Below, one piece after another: positions 10,601 through 17,834 of a stretch of 64,000 bases of DNA (position 1 is its first letter; every line of letters starts with the position of its first letter). The stretch lies in assembly GCA_902801475.1 (NCBI GenBank), contig CADCIO010000003.1:1-64000 (forward strand), read 5' to 3'. The DNA comes from an uncultured Bacteroidales bacterium (lineage in GTDB: Bacteria; Bacteroidota; Bacteroidia; Bacteroidales; Bacteroidaceae). The translations under genes and the position numbers were made by a program. Under the pieces are notes generated by a model. It was not told the DNA's origin, made no database searches, and saw only the letters and a program-made list of their open reading frames with translations.

Positions 10601-11178
10601 TTTATCGGGGAAGAAATATTAAAGCGTATTCCATGAACTGGGCTCATGAATACATTTGGTATCGTCCCGATTTAATGAGGGAGAAGGTTGGTTGTCTGCC
10701 TCATTCTAAAGAATACTTTGAAGTGCCAGAAAAATTGATAACTCAACGAGTAAACAGCTCTATGCAGTTGTTGGTAACTTATGATGATAAGCAAAATTAT
10801 TTCCTTGATACCACAAATGTTTCTAACTACAAAACTTGGAATAAGCATTTTTCTTTGAAATATATATGTGGAATTCTGAATTCTAAGGTTGTCAATTATT
10901 GGTATCCACATAAATACAGAATGCCAACTATTGGCGGATATGAACTTAGCTCTATTCCGATTCCAGAAGCTTCCCAAAGGCAGCAACAAGAAATAATAGA
11001 CTTAGTTGATTGCATATTATCTATGAAAGAAATCGATTCAATGACTGACACATCTTCATTAGAAGCAGGAATTAATAGATATGTCTATCACCTCTACGGA
11101 CTGACTTTCGATGAAGTCCTCATCATAGACCCAGAGACACCAATAACAAGAGAAGAATACGATAAAACAATTGCGTGA
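7636..11178 (+). CDS. Eco57I-type N6-adenine DNA methylase
   Basis: A 1180-residue class I SAM-dependent DNA methyltransferase. The SAM-binding motif is VLDPACGSGAF near residue 558 and the adenine-methylation motif is NPPY near residue 801. A GSFYTPREIVQYM stretch near 495 is typical of type I and IIG methylases. The long N-terminus (about 450 residues) has no clear nuclease motif that I can see, and the C-terminal ~300 residues probably form the target-recognition part. Context: 15 bases after the PLD-helicase gene and touching the next small gene (stop at 11176-11178, next ATG at 11180), so one operon is likely. An alternative start at the fourth codon (7645) is possible. The methylase part is sure; its pairing with the helicase is inference from adjacency. 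Confidence 0.87.
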   Translation: MCLMNTVLKKFVNESLFDASEALLHHLHIIFNEVTRVPVPFEDLYPLDLSKALREVLVKVEHTYFIGTVDESSLTGRAETLSAEEVTARASEGKYTGMMIFAVELHSGATLTRSESATLTRGFNRIASAQPVILFIKQGNELALSTCERSEYTQQWRDGEKLGKVSILRGINCLNPHRGHIDILASIGDKTYPNYEELYKHWMEVFSSDLLTKKFYSELSDWYAWAVQVARFPNDLTTDTDDDKFNHESCIRLITRLIFVWFLKQKHLIPEEFFDERYIKEHFIEEFNPHDRRNLLYNPEESKYYRLILQNLFFAMLNCPIVAEGKDTPNNRRFRGDGQKGFLREGYNVNNLMRYKADFKEGGADEFVQMANTHVPFLNGGLFDCLDKKPEKLYYDGFSERKESLEQLYLPDWLFFGDEVGRSIDLSQWYGDNNKKSVSARGIIDILKRYNFTIEENTPLDQEVSLDPELLGKAFENLLASYNPETKTSARKQTGSFYTPREIVQYMVDESLVAHLKRTCGDELEPEYRKLLSYSTEETTLNEEQRKSIMQAVYNCRVLDPACGSGAFPMGVLQQLVHVLRQLDPTNEMWKDFMIDLAIEQSKLAFAEDEEAERKARLADIEEAFNKSINDPDYARKLYLIEHCIYGVDIQPIAVQISKLRFFISLVVDQKPTNDASLNFGIRPLPNLESKFVAANTLIPVGYDASLFESTEEILSKKTKLKELNHQIFLAKRNVDKQRLKKEIKDTRHELAKAIEDTGFVSQGAAQLLANWDMFDQNASSSFFDAEWMFGVKEGFDIVIANPPYVNIANIKPDSYRKQLQSLFYSNRNKSDLYSFFIEKGFGLLNKDGVQCYIVPHTWKATDSFKNLREIIFKHHSLVQIVNQKMGVFDAVVNPMIILLKNVFNENYNIDVFDGIGKFKYTINVQEIKTDPNLSIDSESTLEEKTLFKSIERCKYRLSDVISFSRGIKTSDDRRFISTECVNSEYKKVYRGRNIKAYSMNWAHEYIWYRPDLMREKVGCLPHSKEYFEVPEKLITQRVNSSMQLLVTYDDKQNYFLDTTNVSNYKTWNKHFSLKYICGILNSKVVNYWYPHKYRMPTIGGYELSSIPIPEASQRQQQEIIDLVDCILSMKEIDSMTDTSSLEAGINRYVYHLYGLTFDEVLIIDPETPITREEYDKTIA

Positions 11179-11179
11179 T

Positions 11180-11740
11180 ATGAAAATAACTGATAGTCAA
11201 ATAGACAAACTTGAATCCCTTATTATAGAAGGTGAAGTCACTTTGAATTCAACACCCAAAGGGAAGGCTGACTTTATAGAAAAAGTTAAATGTACTATAA
11301 GTGAATTTTGTAAAGATAACAATGAATCTTTTCCGAATTGGATTGATATTACAATCCCACCTGTTAATGTGGGGGATGATAGTTCAACTGAAAAAGCCAA
11401 GAAAGAATATTACCCCAACTTATTACCGCATTTTCTCAATATGTTACGGGAATTGCAATCGCAATATTATATGAGGAAGCAACTAGAAGAAATACAAAAG
11501 CAGACAATTGAAAGTTCTAGACAAACTGATGAAGCAGAGAAACAAACGGCAGAATCCGTTAAGCAAACAACGGAGGCCAAGACTGCTAATAAATGGTCTT
11601 CTTGGGCTGTAATAATATCAACAATTGCAGTTGCCGTTTCAATATGTGCGCTTTGTTTTTCCACCTGCACTCAGACTATTCATATGGATGAAAACCAGTA
11701 TCAAGAACTTAAACAGTTTTTAATGAAAGATAGTATATAA
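11180..11740 (+). CDS. Small coiled-coil membrane protein of the methylase operon
   Basis: A 186-residue protein that I do not recognise. Residues ~85-135 form a heptad-like coiled coil with repeated KQT units (EIQKQTIESSRQTDEAEKQ and similar). One transmembrane helix follows at about 142-165 (VIISTIAVAVSICALCF), with a short outside tail. I chose the ATG at 11180, one base after the methylase stop, over an upstream TTG. Co-transcription with the PLD-helicase and methylase suggests it could tether the complex to the membrane or sense the envelope. No enzymatic motif is visible. Confidence 0.7.
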   Translation: MKITDSQIDKLESLIIEGEVTLNSTPKGKADFIEKVKCTISEFCKDNNESFPNWIDITIPPVNVGDDSSTEKAKKEYYPNLLPHFLNMLRELQSQYYMRKQLEEIQKQTIESSRQTDEAEKQTAESVKQTTEAKTANKWSSWAVIISTIAVAVSICALCFSTCTQTIHMDENQYQELKQFLMKDSI

Positions 11741-11943
11741 GAGGTGAATTGACAAAACTTGAAACATTATATGCCAGCATCAAAGGGTTGGAGAAGGTGA
11801 GACTAACCGTAAAACGAGAAGAAAGCAAGTTATAGTGTACCCAGCATCACTTCAAAGCCATCAGCGACAATGGCTGCATCTACGATGTCGCCAAAGACTA
11901 CAAGTCATTGTATGATATTGCGACAAAGTAGTTCTGTGTATAT

Positions 11944-11989
11944 GATTTCGGGCGGAAACTGATGAAATATACAGTTTTCCGCCCGAAAT
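11944..11989. terminator. Bidirectional terminator hairpin between convergent operons
   Basis: A long hairpin with arms starting ATTTCGGGCGGAAACTG and the complementary CAGTTTTCCGCCCGAAAT, with one bulged base, sits between the methylase operon (+) and the PIN-like gene (-). There is no clean T-run. The rest of the 11741-12037 gap holds short stretches that read like coding sequence but are broken by stops, probably decayed gene remnant. Confidence 0.6.
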
Positions 11990-12037
11990 GTTTGTGGCAC
12001 AATAATGATAATCAACTTATTTGATACTTGTATGTAT

Positions 12038-14164
12038 TTATTTGTTATTCTTCAGTTCTTCCAGAATCTCTTCTATTGATATTTGTTTCAGTATTGGCTC
12101 TGGATTGTTGCCCCTATATTCATTTTCATACTCTATATTCCTTTGTTTTCTGTATGATCGACAGAGAAGGTATTTGTATGCCTTAGAAACCCTTTCATGA
12201 TTCCATAACGGACGCATAAAGGGAATCATGAAGACAATGAAGTTAAATATGGCTATAACAATCCTAATCCATGAATTATTATCTACAGCCTCATTCTTTT
12301 TGATGTTTATGAAACAATTTATTACGAATAGAACTATGACTAATAGTAAATGAACAAATACTATCTTAACGCTATTTACCCAATCTTTTATCTGGCTCTT
12401 CTTGATATAGATGTTTTTCTTTTCTATATAATCTTCATTTTGTTTCTGGTATTCGTTTTGATATTCGCTATTCCTGGCAGATTGTATTTCTAATGCTGCT
12501 TTTCTAAGAGCGACATCTTTTTCCGATGATTGTATGTCACGTTCTTTCAAAGCTGCATCATATTGTTCTTTCATTTCTTCCATTTTTTTGAGAGTCTCTT
12601 GATGCTCTTTTTTGTTTTTCGCTTCGGACAGTTCTTTCTCAGCAATGAAGGTGTTTATATCAGTAACACTCAATACGTCTACATAGGCATCTGCATTATC
12701 GGCATTCAAATCGTCTGGGCTAACTGATGATTTATGCAATTCTGCTAAGGTTGCCTTCTTTCTGTCTGTGTCAAATTTTCCCTGTTTGTCTTCTTCTATA
12801 AATTGAGAAAATAGCCTTCCAACATTATCATTGATGCGGGATGACAAAGCTATTTGGGCTTTAGTTATGACATTTATTGAACGAAGTGTTGACAAATTTG
12901 ACAACCCTTTATTTAAGACCATCCAAAATCTATTGGTTAAGAATGAAAGGCTTGTTGCCAATGGAACACAATTGTCAATTTTAACATTCGGGTCAAAAGC
13001 AATATTGAACGTAACCTTATTGGCAGACAGCAATATGTGACCTACATTTCTAAATATAGATTGGCTCTTATATCCTCTTTTGATTGAGATGTAATTTAAA
13101 AGATTAACTTTTCTATCTATGTCTTTTTCAGAGGTGTCATCATCCTTGTATTCATAAAAAGACTCGCTATTAATCAAGAAGTCCCAATTCACTTCCTTAT
13201 CATAATAATGTTCTTGCGAGTCTATTGTAATATTCTTCTCGGACAACATTCGAAATAAATCCGCTTTTTTCTCCACAACTTCTGATGCATCAATACATCC
13301 ATTCACGATATTACACATTGCCTGTTTTGAAGGATTAAGTTGCTCTTCTTTACGAACAATCCGTTCAGCTATTTTAAAAAACGCATCTATCTCATCTCGA
13401 TTCTCTGCAAAATATCTTAGTTTGATAATTGGATTTTTCGCTTTTTTATTTATTTCTTGAACCAACTCGAAAAACTCATCAAACAAACCTTTATACAATT
13501 CACCATTTAACCCAAACATGTGAAATATAATTTCCGTGTCTAAATAGATATGCAAAGGAGTATCAAGTTTATCGATAGTATTATAATCTGCATTGTAATT
13601 TAAGCCAACAAAAATCACAACACCTTGTTTTATTTGATTTAACTGCTCTATGAAATCCTTATCATTTGACTGTTCAATTATGAATTGCAAGATATGCTCT
13701 CCATATTTTGATGTAGTAGTATCATCTATGATAAAAGCACAGAAATCATTACACAAATCCTTTTTCTCTTTCTCAGAAAGATTTGTCCCTATTTTCCTTT
13801 GTACGTACTCACAAAGCGAGTCTATTGCCTTTTGATTCTCGGCATTTTCATGTATTGTGTTATTTCTAATATCATCTGCATTAAAGACTGCATCTTGTTT
13901 TATTGCATATGAGGACTTGTCGTTATCGAGGAATTTTAATTTGCCCAATGCTCTTTTTACAACTGCCACAGGTAAATCAAAACCATATTCTTGATTAATA
14001 ATATTTACCATCTGTTGTAAATTAAAAGATGACAACGCATTTTCTGCTAAAGCTAATTTTGCAAATTCAGCAATAACACTATAAATGTCTCTTTTTGTAT
14101 TGTATAAATCACGAAACACAGCCAATGAGGCCATGCATTTCCGCTTATCTGAAATTCTATCCAT
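12038..14164 (-). CDS. PIN-like protein with coiled coil and two membrane helices
   Basis: A 708-residue protein of unknown family, visibly AT-rich. The first ~100 residues look like a small helical, winged-helix-like region. A stretch at about 203-215 (PLHIYLDTEIIFHMF) resembles the first strand and catalytic Asp of a PIN nuclease, and VGHILLSANK further on could be its closing strand; this match is tentative. Residues ~495-590 are a charged coiled coil, and two transmembrane helices lie near 598-616 and 632-650 with a cytoplasmic-looking tail. The gene starts 82 bases after the RloB-like stop on the same strand, so it may be the third gene of an AAA15-RloB operon. If the PIN reading holds, it would be a membrane-anchored RNase effector. 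Confidence 0.6.
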   Translation of the reverse strand: MDRISDKRKCMASLAVFRDLYNTKRDIYSVIAEFAKLALAENALSSFNLQQMVNIINQEYGFDLPVAVVKRALGKLKFLDNDKSSYAIKQDAVFNADDIRNNTIHENAENQKAIDSLCEYVQRKIGTNLSEKEKKDLCNDFCAFIIDDTTTSKYGEHILQFIIEQSNDKDFIEQLNQIKQGVVIFVGLNYNADYNTIDKLDTPLHIYLDTEIIFHMFGLNGELYKGLFDEFFELVQEINKKAKNPIIKLRYFAENRDEIDAFFKIAERIVRKEEQLNPSKQAMCNIVNGCIDASEVVEKKADLFRMLSEKNITIDSQEHYYDKEVNWDFLINSESFYEYKDDDTSEKDIDRKVNLLNYISIKRGYKSQSIFRNVGHILLSANKVTFNIAFDPNVKIDNCVPLATSLSFLTNRFWMVLNKGLSNLSTLRSINVITKAQIALSSRINDNVGRLFSQFIEEDKQGKFDTDRKKATLAELHKSSVSPDDLNADNADAYVDVLSVTDINTFIAEKELSEAKNKKEHQETLKKMEEMKEQYDAALKERDIQSSEKDVALRKAALEIQSARNSEYQNEYQKQNEDYIEKKNIYIKKSQIKDWVNSVKIVFVHLLLVIVLFVINCFINIKKNEAVDNNSWIRIVIAIFNFIVFMIPFMRPLWNHERVSKAYKYLLCRSYRKQRNIEYENEYRGNNPEPILKQISIEEILEELKNNK

Positions 14165-14246
14165 ATATGCTATATTTTATTTTAGACTATCAATTATTAC
14201 TACCAATATACTATTATTGCTGTATTGAAGGTTTTAGTTTCAACAA

Positions 14247-14858
14247 TCAAATAGATAGTTCTTTCAAAATCTTCATTAGCCGCCCAAGTTCAGAGAAAGT
14301 GTAGACTCTGCCACTCGTTTGCTTTTCTTCGATAGAGTGATCGGCATTAACTGTTGCAGATGCCAAAGAACCACCATTGCGCTCAAAGTAACCGTGAAGT
14401 CCTTTGGTCTTGATGAAGAACTCTATCGTCTTCCGATACTCCACACATTGGTTGAGGTCTTTGAGCAATGGCTCTTGTGTTTCGTATGGACGTGAGGTGT
14501 AACGGAAATAATAGAGGAAGAACAGTTCGGTGCAGCGGTGAGTTTCGAAGAACTCCACCTCGCAGTAGATGCCTTTCTTTGGTTTGTCGATGGGCTTGGC
14601 ATACTTTGCTTTTAGCTTCTGGTATTGTGAACGCTCAGGCTCTTTGTCCTTCGTATCCATGTCGATGATGCAGAAGATATGGCTGTAACCCATTGCCACA
14701 CCCTCTGCTATCTTGGCATCCAGTTCCTTGATGTTGGTATGCTTCGGATAGTCGGGCTTGATGGTCAGACGCTTGAACACGTCACATAAGGACTTGAAAT
14801 AGAAGAATTCCGTCGGCCCTTCGCCCAGAATGAGTGCTGTCTGTCGTAGCTTTCCCAT
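14247..14858 (-). CDS. RloB-like Toprim protein
   Basis: A 203-residue protein. The open frame extends further upstream, but the ATG at 14858 is the better start because it sits one base after the stop of the preceding ATPase gene and gives the family's usual N-terminus. The Toprim signature is seen as LILGEGPTEFFYF (catalytic Glu) and FCIIDMDTKD (DxD), with ETHRCTELFFLYYF further on, as in RloB/AbiLii proteins. Toprim proteins paired with AAA15 ATPases act as nuclease effectors in abortive-infection systems such as AbiL and PARIS. The one-base spacing to the ATPase implies coupled translation. Function is inferred from family and neighbour. Confidence 0.82.
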   Translation of the reverse strand: MGKLRQTALILGEGPTEFFYFKSLCDVFKRLTIKPDYPKHTNIKELDAKIAEGVAMGYSHIFCIIDMDTKDKEPERSQYQKLKAKYAKPIDKPKKGIYCEVEFFETHRCTELFFLYYFRYTSRPYETQEPLLKDLNQCVEYRKTIEFFIKTKGLHGYFERNGGSLASATVNADHSIEEKQTSGRVYTFSELGRLMKILKELSI

Positions 14859-14859
14859 A

Positions 14860-16140
14860 TCAGTCCTCCAAGTTGATAAAGATACTACCCAGTTCTGGTT
14901 TGGCTCCCAATCTACCAATGCGGTATGAATTGTAAAGCGAGAGATTCTTGTGCAAGCCAAAGGAGTCGCCACGAGCATATTCGGACGAAGCTGTCTCTTT
15001 ATTCTTCTCGACAAACCACACCACACCTCGGTTCTCATTTATCATATCCTGTGACAGAAGGGTGGTCTCTTGGCTCGTGATAACCAGCTGAGACTTGTCG
15101 GAGTTGAAGATGAAGACATTGAGATAGTAGTACAGCAGGTCGTTGTGCAGGTCCTCGCCCAGTTCATCAAGATAGTACACATGAGGACTCGTTATCAAGT
15201 CGTATAATGCATCGAGAATGCGGATGTATTTCTGAGTACCCTTTGACTGCCACCTGAGAGGAATATCAAAATCTCCATTGTCGGAATGGTTCAAGAAGGT
15301 GATGGAATCTGTTGTGGGCTTCAACAGAACATCTTTCATCTCCTCTGGAATATTCTCTTTTTGGATGCGCTCACGGAAATCATTGGGCACAAATCGGTCT
15401 TCTACAACAGGACGATACTCCAAAATGTTCAAGTCGGCTTTCTGGAGCATTGTGTTATAGAACTTACGCTTCTTAGGATTGCCGTAAGCATCCTTCAAGA
15501 TTTCAACAAGTCCCTTTTCCACATCACCATCTACATCGTGATAATTGGACATAATCCAAGCATGAAGCGTGTTGAATGGAGCTATGTCTTCTTTCAAGGC
15601 TGCCTTTCGGCAAACGGACAGCACGCTGTGGTTGTTCAAGGTGTTCTCGCGGATGCTTTCCTGCGTCTTGACCTGAAGTTTGAGACTCGCACCAAACTTG
15701 ATGTCTGCCTGCACATTCTCGCCCACAAAACTACGCTCATAGAACAGCGATTTCGATTTATTTGGGTAATAGTACAAGGTTTCATTCAGAATGTGCTTGC
15801 TGTTGAACTTGACATCATAGTCATATCGGGTGCCATTGGCATAGAATGACACATGCATTTCTGTTGGCTCATCTTTAGTGAGCACAAATGGAATACAGCC
15901 TCCAATTTCGACTGTCGCATCAGACTTTGGCATGACCAACAGACGGAACACCTCGTTCATGGCTATCAGCATGTTTGACTTACCAGAAGCGTTTGAACCA
16001 TAGAGGATGCCTAACTTGTACAAGAACACACCATCAGCAACTTCGGTGACAAGTTCTGAAGATGGTCCTTTTGCCACGAAGCTTAATTCCTGCTTGTCGC
16101 GAATGGAAAGATAGTTCTTTACCCAAAAATCTCGTATCAT
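14860..16140 (-). CDS. AAA15-family ATPase (RloA/AbiLi-like)
   Basis: A 426-residue ABC/SMC-type ATPase of the AAA15 group. Walker A is GSNASGKS near residue 48. Towards the C-terminus are the signature-like WQSKGTQKYIRIL and the Walker B/Asp-Glu box YYLDELGEDLHNDL. The N-terminus FWVKNYLSIRDKQELSF is the characteristic 'lid' opening of this family. In RloAB, AbiL and PARIS such ATPases sense phage factors and hold or trigger a Toprim partner. Here that partner begins at 14858, directly behind the stop codon. A candidate minus-strand -7 box lies upstream at 16176-16183. The ATPase call is firm; the immune role is inference from the pair. Confidence 0.88.
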   Translation of the reverse strand: MIRDFWVKNYLSIRDKQELSFVAKGPSSELVTEVADGVFLYKLGILYGSNASGKSNMLIAMNEVFRLLVMPKSDATVEIGGCIPFVLTKDEPTEMHVSFYANGTRYDYDVKFNSKHILNETLYYYPNKSKSLFYERSFVGENVQADIKFGASLKLQVKTQESIRENTLNNHSVLSVCRKAALKEDIAPFNTLHAWIMSNYHDVDGDVEKGLVEILKDAYGNPKKRKFYNTMLQKADLNILEYRPVVEDRFVPNDFRERIQKENIPEEMKDVLLKPTTDSITFLNHSDNGDFDIPLRWQSKGTQKYIRILDALYDLITSPHVYYLDELGEDLHNDLLYYYLNVFIFNSDKSQLVITSQETTLLSQDMINENRGVVWFVEKNKETASSEYARGDSFGLHKNLSLYNSYRIGRLGAKPELGSIFINLED

Positions 16141-16693
16141 ACCCCAATATTTTATTTGTTATCGTAATTTTGCTACAAAAATACAAATAATTTTTGAAAC
16201 TAAAACTGCATTTATCGTTCACTTCCGTAATTATGATACGTTTTTATGTATATTTAACTATAAAATAGATGCCGAAATAGCAAATTGACACCAGTTTGTG
16301 CTCCGAAGTTGTTATCCGATAGCTTTTTTCCCCTCTTGCACATCAGTAACACGACTGAATTGGTAGAAGTTCGCGATTCCCCTCTTGATGTATTCACACG
16401 CGCGAAATGTAATATGGTCTAAACATCGTCTCTGAACTTACTTATCAAAGCTGGTAGGTTGTCCAAAGTAAAACTGCGACAGACCGTCGCAGTTTAAAAT
16501 CTCCATCGAAGGAAACATCCACTTTAAGTCATAATAACAACTCAAATTCTGCACATTTTAGTGTTTTTTGTGTGGTTTAGTAAAGTTAAAAGTGTTAAAT
16601 CTTCGACGTTTTTATCGCTCACAGAATCTGCGTCCTCACTTTTCTACCGTTTAACACGTAAACCGCTGATATAAAATTATATACAAATACAGA
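16141..16693. other. Gene-free gap with a promoter box and a hairpin
   Basis: I see no gene here. A minus-strand TATTTTTG box at 16183-16176 could be the -7 element of the AAA15 operon; its -33 element is weak. A perfect 10-base inverted repeat (AAACTGCGAC/GTCGCAGTTT) at 16471-16495 may be a terminator. The rest is AT-rich. Confidence 0.4.
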
Positions 16694-17749
16694 GGCTGTA
16701 GTGGTTTAACATCGGTAACCATTCCCAACAGCGTCATGTCCATAGGCATTTATGCTTTCTCTGGTTGCGAGAATTTGGGTTCTATTGTAGTTGATAAGAA
16801 AAATCCCATTTATGATTCTCGCAATGATTGTAATGCCATCATAGAAACTACCACAAACACTTTAATGGCGGGATGCTCCAAGACGATTATTCCCAATAAC
16901 ATCACATCCATCGGAGATGGTGCTTTCTCTGGGTGTAAAGGTTTGTCTTCAGTGTCCATTCCTAACAGTGTCACATCAATAGCCGCTAGTGCTTTCTCTG
17001 GCTGCACGGGCTTAACCTATGTATCTGTCCCTAATAGTGTCACATCTATTGGACGAGCTGCTTTCGGAGGTTGTAGTAACTTAATTTCCGTAAATATCCC
17101 CAATGGCGTCACATCTATCGATGAGAGGACTTTCTCTGGCTGCAAGAACTTAGCATCTATAGATATTCCCAATAGTGTCACGTCCATCGGAGATCACGCT
17201 TTCGAGGGATGTAGTGGTTTGACTTCTGTAACTATAGGAAACAACGTCAGATCGATAGGCAATACGGCATTCTCATCATGCAGTAATTTGGCCTCAGTGA
17301 TTATTTCTAACAGCGTCAAATCCATAGGCAAGCAGGCTTTTTATCTTTGCAAGGCCTTGACATCTGTGATTATTGGAAGCAATGTCAAACAGATTGATGG
17401 GGCTGCTTTTAGGTATTGCAATGCCTTGACCTCGGTGATTTCTCTAAATCCGATTCCTCCCAAAGTCAGTTCAGATAATGCCTTTAACACTTATTCGGAT
17501 GCCGTGTTACAAGTTCCAGAAGGAAGTGTCGATGCCTATAGGGTAGCAGACGTATGGAAGAATTTTATCTGGATTGAGGAATTAGATGAGGATACAGATG
17601 TCGAAGATGTCAAGGTGAATAATAGTACAGATGAAAAGATACGTTATAATATGAACGGATTGCAAATTGAAGAGCCTCAGCAGGGCGTGAACATCATCCA
17701 AATGAGCGATGGAACCACCAAGAAAGTGCTGATTAACCGAAGACAATGA
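16694..17749 (+). pseudogene. BspA-like leucine-rich repeat protein, 5'-truncated
   Basis: The longest ATG-started frame begins at 16736 and gives 337 residues, but LRR sequence (GCSGLTSVTIPNSV) is readable in frame from 16694, before the ATG, and a TGA lies at about 16667. The frame therefore starts in mid-repeat with no signal peptide. It contains about ten LRR_5/BspA repeats of the form SI(D/G)xxAFxGCxxLTSVxIPNSVT. It ends in a short domain YNMNGLQIEEPQQG...TKKVLI, typical of type IX-secreted or surface proteins of Prevotella. The intact family are surface adhesins. As written the protein could not be exported, so I treat it as a remnant or as a silent donor of repeats. Confidence 0.75.
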
Positions 17750-17834
17750 AGCACGTGCGCATAGACCCTGTTTGCGCATCGTTGTGCATATTAGAAAAAT
17801 AACATAATTGCTAACTTAAATACCCCCCAAACGT

